47,241 bases of DNA from JALHVH01 sp964544265 (GCA_964544265.1 CAZJBD010000005.1:1-47241); one strand, 5' to 3'. Positions 1-9,047 are shown, counted from the first letter of the stretch. The notes: a model not told the origin generated them from the sequence alone. A program made the numbers and translations.

Positions 1-157
1 CCGGGGGCCAAGGGCGGCTCCAGGCCGCTTCCGACGGAGGGCGCGCCCCGAGCCTTAATTCCTTCTCACACAAAAAAATGCTGCCGCAGACAAACGAACG
101 GGTGCATATTCCGGCACTTTGGGATAAAATGGGGGAAAAATAGAGGAGAACGTTTAC

Positions 158-1852
158 ATGGCATCCGGAATCAATCGACGCGATTTTCTAAAGTCTTCGG
201 CCTGGGCAGGATTGTTTTTGGGCCTAGGCGCAAACAAAAAAAGGGGCTCTCTATCCACCATGTCCTATGATATTGTTATAATGAACGGCACGGTCGTCGA
301 CGGCCTGAGCATGAGGCCCTTCCAGGCGGACCTGGGTATCGAGGGAGACCGGATCCGGACTCTGGGTCGTCTCTCGTCGGCTGAGGCCCGCACGGTTCTG
401 GACGCCTCGGGAAAAATCGTTGCGCCGGGATTCATCGATATTCATGCCCACACCGACGCCCGGGAACTCTTGCTCAATCCCAGGGGGGAGAGCAAGATCC
501 GGCAGGGGGTGACGACGGAAATCAGCGGGAACTGCGGAGACTCCTCCTTTCCGCTGTCCAAGGATATTTCGGAGGAAGAAAGGCAATATCTTGAGCGGTC
601 TGGATTGACCCGGGACTGGTCCGACCTCGAGGGGTATTTTTCCAGGCTGAAGACAAACGGACTCGTTTTTAACTATGCGACCCTGGCCGGCCAAGGGTCC
701 ATCCGCGAGCTTGTCCTCGGCGACGCGCGGAGGAAACCGAACGCCGAGGAGATAGAGAGGATGAAGGGTCTTGTGGCCCGGGCCATGGAGCAGGGGGCGA
801 TCGGCATTTCGACGGGCCTCGAATATTCGCCCAGCGGCTTTGCCTCCACCGAAGAAGTCATCGAACTCTGCCGGGTAGCCGCCGCCTACGGAGGCTTTTA
901 TGCGACCCATATGCGGAGCGAGGACAGCCGGGTTGTCGAAGCCCTGGCGGAAGCCATTCATATCGCGGAATCCGCAAAGCTTGCTCTCGAGATCTCGCAT
1001 TTCAAGGTCTGCGGAACGACTTATTGGTGGAAGCTCCCCAAGTTGTTTGACCTCCTGGAAAGGGCCAAGGAGAGGGGATTGGATGTGACCGCCGACCGAT
1101 ATCCTTACACGGCCTATAATACGGGGTTGAGCGTTTTTTATCCGTACTGGGCCCTTGACGGCGGGAACGAAGCTTTCGTCGAGAGGCTCAAGAACCCCGG
1201 AGAAAGGCTCAAAATGAAGGAAGAGACCTTTGAGAAACTCGAGGGAACACCGTGGGAAAATATCCTCCTCGTCGACATGGATAAAGAAGAGAACAAACCT
1301 CTAGTTGGCAAGACGATCCAACAAGCGGCCTCCGAAGCTCACAAGGACCCGTACGAATTCTCCTGCGACCTCCTCATAAAAGAAGGAGGGAACGTTTCCA
1401 TCATCGGATTCGGGATGGATGAGGAGGGGACGGAGCAAGTCCTCAAGCATCCGCTCGTCATGCTCGGCTCCGACGGCTCGGCCCTGGCCCCGACCGGCCC
1501 CCTCCACGGAGGGATGCCCCATCCCCGCAACTATGGGACTTTTCCCCGTTTCCTCGGTCATTACGTCCGTGAAAAGAAGATCATGGACCTTCCCGAGGCC
1601 ATCAAAAAGATGACCTCGATGCCGGCGGCCAGGCTGGGGCTTAAGGATCGCGGAGCAATTCGGGCCGGAAACTACGCGGACTTGGTCATCTTCGATCCGG
1701 CGACGATAGCTGACAAGGCAACCTATACGGACCCAGAACAGTATCCCGTCGGGATTGACTATGTCATCGTCAATGGAAAGGTCGTCATCGATCACGGGAC
1801 CCACAGTGGGGAGATGGCGGGGAGGCTCCTCTACGGACCGGGGAAAAAATAG
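158..1852 (+). CDS. Tat-exported N-acyl-D-amino-acid deacylase (D-aminoacylase family amidohydrolase)
   Basis: 564 aa. Probably hydrolyses N-acyl-D-amino acids or related amides, in the periplasm. The N-terminus has a twin-arginine signal (RRDFLK, residues 7-12) followed by a hydrophobic stretch. The amidohydrolase fold starts near residue 36. Visible metal-site landmarks of the D-aminoacylase family are HAH at 96-98, the GNCG cysteine at 126, THMRSE (His251), ISHFK (His281) and GSDGSAL (Asp439), followed by the family motif HPRNYGTFPRFLGHYVRE. Length fits exported members of the family (about 480-570 aa). The start is supported by GAGGAG at 143-148. It heads a run of four plus-strand genes; the next gene is a PLP racemase, which supports a role with D-amino acids. 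Exact substrate is unknown; a dihydroorotase-like or other amidohydrolase activity cannot be excluded. Confidence 0.85.
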   Translation: MASGINRRDFLKSSAWAGLFLGLGANKKRGSLSTMSYDIVIMNGTVVDGLSMRPFQADLGIEGDRIRTLGRLSSAEARTVLDASGKIVAPGFIDIHAHTDARELLLNPRGESKIRQGVTTEISGNCGDSSFPLSKDISEEERQYLERSGLTRDWSDLEGYFSRLKTNGLVFNYATLAGQGSIRELVLGDARRKPNAEEIERMKGLVARAMEQGAIGISTGLEYSPSGFASTEEVIELCRVAAAYGGFYATHMRSEDSRVVEALAEAIHIAESAKLALEISHFKVCGTTYWWKLPKLFDLLERAKERGLDVTADRYPYTAYNTGLSVFYPYWALDGGNEAFVERLKNPGERLKMKEETFEKLEGTPWENILLVDMDKEENKPLVGKTIQQAASEAHKDPYEFSCDLLIKEGGNVSIIGFGMDEEGTEQVLKHPLVMLGSDGSALAPTGPLHGGMPHPRNYGTFPRFLGHYVREKKIMDLPEAIKKMTSMPAARLGLKDRGAIRAGNYADLVIFDPATIADKATYTDPEQYPVGIDYVIVNGKVVIDHGTHSGEMAGRLLYGPGKK

Positions 1853-1871
1853 GCGGAGCGGGTTGGCGAAC

Positions 1872-2945
1872 ATGCAAACGCCCAGACTGGAGATCGACCT
1901 GGCCAAGATTGGCCACAACGTCCGGGAGGTCATCAAGTTATATGGGGCTAAGGGTTTGAAGATCGCGGGGGTTACCAAAGGGGTTTGCGGAGACCCCATC
2001 GTCGCCGAAGTCTATCTGAAAAACGGGATTTCTATCCTGGGCGATTCAAGGATCGCCAATCTCAAGAAGATGCAGGAGGCGGGCATTCGAGCGACTTTTA
2101 TCCTCCTGCGCTTGCCGACTCTCGGGGAGGCGGAATCCGTCGTCCGGAACTGTTCGATCAGTCTCAATTCGGAAGCGAAGGTCGTTCGGGAGCTTTCCGC
2201 CGCGGCGGTCCGCTGCGGCGCTCGCCACGGAGTCATCCTGATGGTTGAGCTCGGAGATCTGAGGGAAGGAATCATGCCCGGAGACCTCGAGGATATGGTC
2301 AAAGAAGTCCTTCCCCTGCCGGGCATCCGCCTTGCCGGCATCGGGGCGAACCTGGCCTGCTTCGGGGGAGTCAAACCGGACGCAAAAAACATGGAGGAGC
2401 TTTCTTCCCTTGCTCTGGAGATAGAAAAAAAATTTCATATCGAGCTGGAATACGTTTCTGCCGGCTGCTCGACGGTCTATTCCTGGCTCAAAAACGTTGA
2501 CCGGGTCAGCCGGGTCAACAACGTCCGGCTGGGCGATTCATTCCTTCTCGGAGGAAGGGACCTGGAGGAAAAGGGTATCCCTGGGCTCCATTACGACGCC
2601 TTCACGCTGGTCGCCCAGGTCATCGAATCCAAGATCAAACCCTCCATTCCCTGGGGGGAGATCGGTCTCGATGCGTTCGGCAGCATCCCAAAGTTCGAAG
2701 ACCGCGGCATCGGCAGACGCCTCATTCTCAACATCGGCCGCCAGGACGTCCTTTACACCCAGCTCTACCCGCGTGTCGACATCGAGATCCTCGGCGCCTC
2801 GAGCGATCATTTGATCGCCGTCGCCAACACGGCCCAGCTCCAGGTCGGTGACGAGGTCAAATTCGACCTGGATTACGGGGCCATGCTTGCCGCCATGACA
2901 TCGCCGTACGTCAAAAAAATCTACCTGAACCGGGATTTGGTATGA
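1872..2945 (+). CDS. Alanine/ornithine racemase-type PLP enzyme (fold type III)
   Basis: 357 aa from the ATG at 1872. Longer in-frame readings back to 1755 would overlap the deacylase and carry unrelated, basic residues, so I chose this start. The N-terminal alanine-racemase-type barrel has the PLP lysine in VTKGVCG (Lys36), the form seen in ornithine-racemase (Orr) and YhfX-like proteins rather than classical Alr. Further family features are LGDSRIANL, the LMVELGDLREGI strand and an RLGDSFLLG segment before the C-terminal beta domain. It lies 19 nt after the deacylase stop and its own stop overlaps the next start (ATGA at 2942-2945), so it is probably co-transcribed. Likely role is interconversion of D- and L-amino acids released by the neighbouring deacylase (inference). 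Substrate (ornithine, alanine or another) cannot be read from sequence. Confidence 0.8.
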   Translation: MQTPRLEIDLAKIGHNVREVIKLYGAKGLKIAGVTKGVCGDPIVAEVYLKNGISILGDSRIANLKKMQEAGIRATFILLRLPTLGEAESVVRNCSISLNSEAKVVRELSAAAVRCGARHGVILMVELGDLREGIMPGDLEDMVKEVLPLPGIRLAGIGANLACFGGVKPDAKNMEELSSLALEIEKKFHIELEYVSAGCSTVYSWLKNVDRVSRVNNVRLGDSFLLGGRDLEEKGIPGLHYDAFTLVAQVIESKIKPSIPWGEIGLDAFGSIPKFEDRGIGRRLILNIGRQDVLYTQLYPRVDIEILGASSDHLIAVANTAQLQVGDEVKFDLDYGAMLAAMTSPYVKKIYLNRDLV

Positions 2946-4864
2946 CCTGGAGAAGGCTCTTCATTTCCCTCCTTTTTTCATCGCTGTTCCTTAACGGCCC
3001 TCCCGCTTCGTCCCAGCTCCTGACCCGGGAATGGAAGACCTGGCTTGATGAGGTCGGACCGATCATGACCAAGAGAGAGCTCGCGGTCTTCAAGAGCCTG
3101 CAGACCGAAGAGGACCGGAAGAGGTTCCAGCAGATGTTCTGGAAAGCCAGGGATACGATCCCCGGAACCCCCCAGAACGAATACCTGATCGAATATTACG
3201 CCCGGAAAGGGTACGCCGAAGCCCATTACGGCGGACCCCGGACGGATCGAGGCCGGATCTATGTCCTCCTCGGAAAACCTAAAGAGGTTCAGAACCACTC
3301 GGGCTCGGAAAAGGTCGTCGATTGCGAGCTCTGGCTCTACCAGAACGAAGGCGGGAGGGGGTTGCCCCCCATGCTCTACCTTCTCTTCTATCGGAAAGAC
3401 AACATCGGGGATTATGTTCTTTTCTATCCAGGACTCAATTCCAACCTGGAGATCCTATCCACGAGTTATATGCGAGGGAGCGTCAGCAAGGCCCAGGCTT
3501 ACCGGATCATCAGCTCGAGCTTTCCCGAATTGGCCAGGGCGTCCCTTTCCGTTATTCCGGAGGAGGCGAACGCAGTCTTCGCCGGAACCCCCAATTCTTC
3601 GGCCAATGTCATCGCCCAGATCCACAATTTGCCAGAAAAAGAGGCCGAGAAGGGTTATCTTCGGAACTTCTCGGCTGTCGCTGGGACGGTCGAGGTCAGC
3701 TATTCGGCCAAAGAAATAGCCGCCAAGGCGGCCTTCTGGCTGACCGAACAGGACGGCATCCGCTTTCTGAATTATTCGCTCCTGCCGGACGTCGTTCGGA
3801 CCGTGAAAAATCCGGACGGATACCAGACGGCTCACCTGGTCTTCCATTTAAGGGTCGAAGACGCGGCTGGGAGAACAATCTACCAGAGGGAGAAAGAGAT
3901 CCACTTGAGGCTTGACGAGGCAAAAAAGAGGGCCATGGAAGAACGAAAATTCATCTTCAATGACCTGGCCCCGATCATCGAAGGCGATTTCGACGCCAGC
4001 CTGACCTTCACCAATAAAACCACGGAGGAATTTTCGGTCCACGGGGAGCGGATCCTGACGGGGCGCGGGGCCGTGCCGGCCGTCCTGGGTTATGAAGTCA
4101 AGGAGAAAAACGCGGGATTTTTCGTTCCTTTGAGTCTAGGGGATTACAAGGTCCTCTCAGATCCGCGGGCCATCTATGGCCCGGGAGAAAACCTTGAAGC
4201 CATCCTCATTTCGGACAAAGTCCCTCGGGTCGTCCTCGTTCCCAGGGACAAGGGGCACGAGGCCGTGGAGATCAAGGCCGCCTTCCAACGGGGAAGCCTT
4301 TTTATTTTTCGCCTGCCCCTCAAGGACGTTCGGCCGGGAAATTATGACTTCGTTGTAGATAGGGAAGGAGAGGGGATTGTCCGAAAGACCGTATCCATTC
4401 TATCCTTCGATATTCCCAAACCCATCGAATTCGAAAGCGTCGAGCCGCTGTCTTCGAGAGACGATTACCGGTTCATCCTCGGCCAAGAATATCTGAACGC
4501 GGGCGATGCTGCCCGAGCCCTTGAACGATTCCGGAGCCTTCCCGAACGGCTCTGGAACTCCGCTTCGATTCCAGTCATTGCCCGAGCCTTATATCTGACG
4601 AAAGATTATGCCGGGGTCTTGGAGCTTCTTGAAAAGAACGGCGTTGAAAAGACCTATCCGGTCCTGCTTCTGCTTGGAAATTCATGCCTCGAACTCAAGA
4701 AGCTGGACCGGGCGGCTGTCTATTTCGAGGAAGTCCGGAAGTACGGAGACACCCCGGAGAACAATAGGACGCTGGGAGCTATCTATTTTTCGCTGGGGGA
4801 CAAGGAGAAGGCCAAAACCTATTGGGAACGGGCCGATGCTCTCGAAAAAAAGGAGCCCTCATGA
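2942..4864 (+). CDS. Exported GWxTD-domain protein with C-terminal TPRs
   Basis: 640 aa. The N-terminus is a signal peptide (hydrophobic residues 5-20, likely cleavage after ASS/Q near 24-25). Residues about 28-180 match the GWxTD domain common in Acidobacteriota and Bacteroidota: WLDEVGPIMTKREL, then KARDTIPGTPQNEYLIEYYARKGYA split around the conserved core, and DRGRIYVLLGKPKEV. The middle of the protein is beta-rich and unassigned. The last 130 residues are TPR-like (ALERFRSLPERLW, LLGNSCLELKKLDRAAVYFEEV, LGDKEKAKTYWERA). The function of GWxTD proteins is not established. Start and stop overlap both neighbours by ATGA, which implies translational coupling with the racemase and the next TPR protein. 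Confidence 0.8.
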   Translation: MTWRRLFISLLFSSLFLNGPPASSQLLTREWKTWLDEVGPIMTKRELAVFKSLQTEEDRKRFQQMFWKARDTIPGTPQNEYLIEYYARKGYAEAHYGGPRTDRGRIYVLLGKPKEVQNHSGSEKVVDCELWLYQNEGGRGLPPMLYLLFYRKDNIGDYVLFYPGLNSNLEILSTSYMRGSVSKAQAYRIISSSFPELARASLSVIPEEANAVFAGTPNSSANVIAQIHNLPEKEAEKGYLRNFSAVAGTVEVSYSAKEIAAKAAFWLTEQDGIRFLNYSLLPDVVRTVKNPDGYQTAHLVFHLRVEDAAGRTIYQREKEIHLRLDEAKKRAMEERKFIFNDLAPIIEGDFDASLTFTNKTTEEFSVHGERILTGRGAVPAVLGYEVKEKNAGFFVPLSLGDYKVLSDPRAIYGPGENLEAILISDKVPRVVLVPRDKGHEAVEIKAAFQRGSLFIFRLPLKDVRPGNYDFVVDREGEGIVRKTVSILSFDIPKPIEFESVEPLSSRDDYRFILGQEYLNAGDAARALERFRSLPERLWNSASIPVIARALYLTKDYAGVLELLEKNGVEKTYPVLLLLGNSCLELKKLDRAAVYFEEVRKYGDTPENNRTLGAIYFSLGDKEKAKTYWERADALEKKEPS

Positions 4865-5784
4865 TCAGGATAAACAAGATCTGCATAGTCGCGCTGGCCA
4901 TCGGAGCGGCATTTTTCAGGCTGCCCCTAAGGAGCGAGATCACAGGGACCGTGGATGGGCTGGTCAAGGACGCGTCAACCGGCGCGCTCCTGGAAGGCGT
5001 CAAGATCACCATAATCTATTCGAAGTCCGAATCTATGACCTATACGCTCGTTTCCGACAAGAAAGGCCATTTTTACAAGAGCGGCCTCGTTCCGGGTTCC
5101 TACAACCTGACCTTCGAGAAAGAGGGATACATACCCCAGTCCGGGTCGGTCAGAGCCGTCCCCGGACAGGCGACTCCGATGGACGTCCGGATGGAGCCCG
5201 GGAGCGGGGCAGCTCCGGGAGGGATTTCCCTGGGGAAGGTCGTTAGCGGGGGTTCCGAGCTCCTCTCGGCTGGGAAATTTGAGGAGGCCATCGTCAAGTT
5301 CACCGAAGCCATAGCCAAGGCCCCTTCCGAGGCAGTCCTCTATTATTACCGGGGGTACGGGTTCGAAAGGTCCGGCAAAAGCGATCAGGCCCTCGAAGAT
5401 TATTCGAAAGCGATCGAACTCAAGGCAGACTTTGTTTTGCCCCTGACCCGTTCGGGCATTATCCTGGCCAAAAGGGGTAGCTTCGACAAGGCCTCGGAGT
5501 TTTACAGGAAGGCGGTTGAGCTCAAGGATCGCGACCCCGAAACCTTTTACAACTACGGCGTTTGTCTCGTCAACACGGGGAAAAAGGAAGAGGCCCGGGA
5601 AGCCTTCGAAAAGCTCCTGACCGTCGACCCATACTACTCCGAAGGGTATTATCAGCTCGCGATCCTCCTCCTGGGCAGCGGGGAATCGGGTCGGGCCAAG
5701 ACCCTCCTTCAGAAGTTTTTAGAACTCGATCCAGGCAACCCGAACGCCACGGTGGCCAAGGAAATCCTCAAGAGTCTGAACTGA
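4861..5784 (+). CDS. Secreted CarboxypepD_reg-like domain plus TPR protein
   Basis: 307 aa from the ATG at 4861, which overlaps the preceding stop as ATGA. An earlier in-frame ATG at 4822 would lie inside the GWxTD gene and spoil the signal peptide. Residues 1-25 form a signal peptide or N-terminal anchor (ICIVALAIGAAFF). Residues about 27-105 are a carboxypeptidase-regulatory-like beta sandwich (GTVDGLVKDASTGALLEGVK, KKGHFYKSGLVPGSYNLTF). Residues about 130-300 contain at least four TPR units (AGKFEEAIVKFTEAI, GKSDQALEDYSKAIEL, FDKASEFYRKAVEL, KKEEAREAFEKLLTVDP). It has the same architecture as the protein at 8193-9047. Probable scaffold or adaptor on the outside of the cytoplasmic membrane; partner unknown. 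Last gene of this plus-strand run, converging with the sulfatase-like gene 27 bp away. Confidence 0.8.
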   Translation: MIRINKICIVALAIGAAFFRLPLRSEITGTVDGLVKDASTGALLEGVKITIIYSKSESMTYTLVSDKKGHFYKSGLVPGSYNLTFEKEGYIPQSGSVRAVPGQATPMDVRMEPGSGAAPGGISLGKVVSGGSELLSAGKFEEAIVKFTEAIAKAPSEAVLYYYRGYGFERSGKSDQALEDYSKAIELKADFVLPLTRSGIILAKRGSFDKASEFYRKAVELKDRDPETFYNYGVCLVNTGKKEEAREAFEKLLTVDPYYSEGYYQLAILLLGSGESGRAKTLLQKFLELDPGNPNATVAKEILKSLN

Positions 5785-5811
5785 GGCCTTTGGGGCCGGC
5801 CCCACGGATCC

Positions 5812-8187
5812 TTATTTTTTCTTGATTCTGGCCTCGAGGGTTCGGCCTTTTTCCAGCTCCGCCTGATACTCGGACATTCGCCCCGAGCGGTTGAAGATAT
5901 CGGCTAGGACATAATGGCCCAAGGGGGCCGATTCCGCTTCGGGATCCAATTCCAGTCCCTTGCGGGCGAGGCGGATGGCCTCGTCAAAGTTCTCGTTTCG
6001 ATCGAGATAGGCCTTGGCCAGGAAAAGGCATCCCTCCGCAAATTGAGGATTGGCCTTGACGGCTTCCTTGAAGTTTTCGAATTCGCCCTGCCGGTCGCCG
6101 GACTTGCCGCAGAGGAGAGCCAGGTTGAAATAAGCGGGATAGGCGGCGGGGTGGATCTCGATCTCTTTCCGGTATTCCTCCGCGGCTCTTTGGAGATCGC
6201 CCTTCTCCTCATAAAGAAGGCCCAGGTTGTAATGGGCGTCGGGAATCTGGGGCCGCATCTCCAGGGACTTATGGATCTCCCGTTCCGCCGGCTCCAACAT
6301 CTTCTTTTCAAGATAGGCGGAGCCCAGGAGATTATGGGCGACGGCGCTGTGTTCCGGATCTATGGCGATCGCCTTCTCGAGATGGGAGATGGCCGTGTCG
6401 AAATCCCGGAGAACCAGAGAAATCTCCCCGAGGTTGACATGGGGTTTCGGATCCTTGGGATCGAGCTGGAGGAGGCGCCGGAAGCCGGCGGCTGCTTCGT
6501 CCGGCTTCTTGAGTTTCCTGTAAGCCTGGGCCATGGTGAAGATCGCCGCTCCATACTCGGGGTCGATCTCTAACGCCGCTCGGCACTCCTCGACCGCCTC
6601 TTCGGGGCGATCGAGCTCCAAATAGATGTTTCCCCTGACCTGACGGGCCTCCATGATCCCTGGGTCCTCATCGATAACCTCGGCGAGTTTTCTTAAGGCG
6701 TCATCGTATTCGCGGTCGGCCGATTCGCCCTCGGCCTGCTTGATTTTATTGTAGAGATGGATTTTATCCTTGGGGTCGGAGAGGCCCTCTGACTTATCGA
6801 GTTTAGCCCTCGATGTGAACCCGCCGACGTAGCCCAAGGCCTTCAATTTTTCCAGGGTGTCATTATCCAGTTGCCGGGGCGCCTTCTCCTCTTTCCCCTG
6901 GACAGGTGATCTTTCCTGAAGTCTCTTCATTTCTTCGATAAACCTCTCCAGCTGGGAGCGGTTTTGGCCGTAGATATTGGTCTTTTCCATAGGATCCCGG
7001 ACGAGATCGTAAAGCTCCGGCCGCGGGGCCTGGATATATTTATAGGTGACCGTCCGGAGACTCTTGAGATCGCTCCACCCATAATGGTATCGGGGGTAAT
7101 AGCTTTCGCTATAGGCCATCCGCTCGGACTCGGCTCGGGCGCCGGTTAGGAGGGGGACCAGGCTCCTTCCCTGGACCTCCTTGGGAACGGCAATCCCCAG
7201 GAGGTCGAGGAGAGTGGGCATGATGTCTACGTTCTCGACTTGGGCATCGATAACCTTGCCCTTAAGATTCGAGGCAGGGATCTTCATGATCAAGGGGACG
7301 GATGTCGTGGAGTCGTAGACGAAAAAAGCATGGGAACTTTCGCCGTGTTCCCCCAAGCTTTCCCCGTGGTCGCCGGCGATGATGATGATGGTTTTCTCTA
7401 GAAGGCCTTTTTCTCGGAGACTTTCCAGGATCTTTCCGATGTGGGAATCCACGTAAGCGATCTCGCCGTCGTATAGTCCCCACGGCCGTCCTGAATATTC
7501 GCTTTTAAAGGGCTCGGGGGGCTCATATGGGGTGTGGGGATCATAGAAATGAATCCAGCTAAAGAAGCGGCGGTCCCCGTTCGTTTTGAACCAATCGAAA
7601 AAGGCCTTGGCGACCTCGCCCCCCTCACGCTGGACGGAATCGAGGCTGATTTTTTTGTATTTGGCGAAATCGAAATTATCGAAATAATAATCGAAACCCT
7701 GGTTGAGGCCCCAGCGGGAATCGAGGACGAAGGCGCCGACGAACGCACTCGTCGCCCAGCCGTTTGACTTCAGGAGCTCGGCCAGAGTCGTGTATTCGGG
7801 TTCCAGGTAGAAGCCGCCGTTGTCCTTGACACCGTGAATGAAGGGATATGTGCCCGTGAAGATCGATGAATGGGAAGGCAGGGTCAGTGGGGCTTGGGCC
7901 GTCGCATTCTTGAATAGGACCCCATCCGCAGCCAGTCCGTCGATGTTCGGCGTTCGGATGTTCGCATAGCCATAGCACCCGATGCGGTCGGCCCGCGTCG
8001 TGTCCATGGTGATAAGGAGAATGTTCGCTTCCGGGAACTTCCCCAGGTTTTTCTTGAAAAAGCCCTTGTTCAGCCCGAGATAAATCAGAAACCCGGCAGC
8101 CGCGACACCGGCGGCCCAGAGAATGGATCGGCCTATAGAACGTCCTTTGCCAACCGAATTCCTCTCCAGGTCGCGTTTGGCGGGCAT
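5812..8187 (-). CDS. Membrane-anchored sulfatase-like AlkP-superfamily protein with long TPR tail
   Basis: 791 aa. A single N-terminal membrane segment (about 21-38) puts the rest outside. Residues about 53-400 are a sulfatase-fold AlkP domain: ILLITMDTTRADRIGCYGY with metal ligand Asp62, the nucleophile region APLTLPSHSSIFTG (about 99-112), and IIIAGDHGESLGEHGE. The nucleophile position that is Cys or Ser in C/S-x-P-S-R of true sulfatases is Thr102 here, and the following Arg is His106, so formylglycine cannot form. Phosphatase or phosphotransferase activity is more likely than sulfatase activity (inference). Residues about 480-780 are eight or so TPRs. No Shine-Dalgarno precedes the ATG; the 5-nt gap after the upstream gene (8193) is A/T-rich, so translation is probably coupled. 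Confidence 0.82.
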   Translation of the reverse strand: MPAKRDLERNSVGKGRSIGRSILWAAGVAAAGFLIYLGLNKGFFKKNLGKFPEANILLITMDTTRADRIGCYGYANIRTPNIDGLAADGVLFKNATAQAPLTLPSHSSIFTGTYPFIHGVKDNGGFYLEPEYTTLAELLKSNGWATSAFVGAFVLDSRWGLNQGFDYYFDNFDFAKYKKISLDSVQREGGEVAKAFFDWFKTNGDRRFFSWIHFYDPHTPYEPPEPFKSEYSGRPWGLYDGEIAYVDSHIGKILESLREKGLLEKTIIIIAGDHGESLGEHGESSHAFFVYDSTTSVPLIMKIPASNLKGKVIDAQVENVDIMPTLLDLLGIAVPKEVQGRSLVPLLTGARAESERMAYSESYYPRYHYGWSDLKSLRTVTYKYIQAPRPELYDLVRDPMEKTNIYGQNRSQLERFIEEMKRLQERSPVQGKEEKAPRQLDNDTLEKLKALGYVGGFTSRAKLDKSEGLSDPKDKIHLYNKIKQAEGESADREYDDALRKLAEVIDEDPGIMEARQVRGNIYLELDRPEEAVEECRAALEIDPEYGAAIFTMAQAYRKLKKPDEAAAGFRRLLQLDPKDPKPHVNLGEISLVLRDFDTAISHLEKAIAIDPEHSAVAHNLLGSAYLEKKMLEPAEREIHKSLEMRPQIPDAHYNLGLLYEEKGDLQRAAEEYRKEIEIHPAAYPAYFNLALLCGKSGDRQGEFENFKEAVKANPQFAEGCLFLAKAYLDRNENFDEAIRLARKGLELDPEAESAPLGHYVLADIFNRSGRMSEYQAELEKGRTLEARIKKK

Positions 8188-8192
8188 TATTT

Positions 8193-9047
8193 TTATTTTT
8201 TAAGGTTCTCGATGATCTCCTTGACCTGGGCTGCCTGGGGCGCGTTCGGTTCGAGCTGGAGGAAGGCCTCAAATGACTTGATGGCTTCCTCTTTCATGCC
8301 TTTTTGCGAATACGCGTAACCCAACAGATAATTCGTATAGGGATCGTTCGGATTGTAGCCGTAAGCAAGCTTGAGGAGCTCCAAGGCCTCGTCGACCTTG
8401 TCCGCCTGGAGCAAGGCTTTGGCTTTCTCGAAATAGACGTTGCCCAGAGCGGCCTTGATTTTCGCATCTTCGGGTTTGAGCTCGAGGGCCTTGAGGAGGG
8501 CTTTCTCCGCCTCGTCGGTTTTGTCCTGCCGGAAGAATAGGAGTCCTAGGTTAATATAAGCTTCGGCGAAGTCCGGCTTGAGCTCGGCCGCCTTCTGGAA
8601 TGCCACAACGGCCTCGTCGATCTTGTTCTCCTGGGCCAGGCTCACTCCATTTTGAAATGAGGCCAGGGCGTCCTGTCGGTTCTTCTGTTCTTCGCTCAGC
8701 GCTTTGCCAAGTTCAATGGCGATCGCCCGGGAGTCGCCCGCTTCCAGCTCCACTTCTTGATAGATGCTTTTAAAACCCTCCAGGAGGGAGGTCAGGGCGT
8801 ATTTTCCGGGAAAAAGTTTCCGGAACGTAAATTCGCCTTTCTTATTCGTTTTGGTCGAAAGCGTTTGTCCTGTCCCCAGATGTTTGAGCTGAATCTCGAC
8901 TTGAGCGAGGGGCTTTTTCTCCATATCCGTGACTCTTCCGGAGAACTGGGCCATATCCTCTTCAGTTTGCTGGCCGACTCCTAAGGCCGGGAGGCAAAGA
9001 ACTGCTAAGAAGCTAACTAACAGAATTCTTACCGCAATTTTAAACAT
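8193..9047 (-). CDS. Secreted CarboxypepD_reg-like domain plus TPR protein (paralogue)
   Basis: 284 aa. Signal peptide at 1-25 (VRILLVSFLAVLCLPALGVGQ). Residues about 33-110 are a carboxypeptidase-regulatory-like domain (FSGRVTDMEKKPLAQVEIQL, KKGEFTFRKLFPGKYALTSL). Residues about 125-280 are TPRs (IDEAVVAFQKAAELKPDFAEAYINLGL, TDEAEKALLKALELKPEDAK, MKEEAIKSFEAFLQLEPNAP). It resembles the product of 4861-5784 in domain order. AAGGTGAT lies about 7 nt before the ATG as a ribosome binding site. First gene of a two-gene minus-strand unit with the sulfatase-like protein. It may organise that enzyme through TPR contacts (inference). Confidence 0.8.
   Translation of the reverse strand: MFKIAVRILLVSFLAVLCLPALGVGQQTEEDMAQFSGRVTDMEKKPLAQVEIQLKHLGTGQTLSTKTNKKGEFTFRKLFPGKYALTSLLEGFKSIYQEVELEAGDSRAIAIELGKALSEEQKNRQDALASFQNGVSLAQENKIDEAVVAFQKAAELKPDFAEAYINLGLLFFRQDKTDEAEKALLKALELKPEDAKIKAALGNVYFEKAKALLQADKVDEALELLKLAYGYNPNDPYTNYLLGYAYSQKGMKEEAIKSFEAFLQLEPNAPQAAQVKEIIENLKK

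Noticed and set aside
1..157. Promoter for the D-aminoacylase run
   Set aside because: TAAAAT at 125-130 could be a -10 box, but no -35 element lies at a usual distance. The first 60 bases are GC-rich and show no gene.
251..1000. Long open frame on the minus strand under the D-aminoacylase
   Set aside because: It overlaps a well-supported enzyme gene, has no family motif and reads as basic/proline-rich shadow sequence. Similar long shadows (for example 10178-11122 minus, 22557-23540 minus, 25834-26868 plus, 38443-39378 plus, 39894-40817 plus) were rejected for the same reason.
5792..5803. GGGGCCGGCCCC palindrome between the convergent genes, as a terminator
   Set aside because: The stem would be only four pairs with a GC loop, and the T run lies more than 10 nt away within the end of the opposite gene; evidence is too weak.
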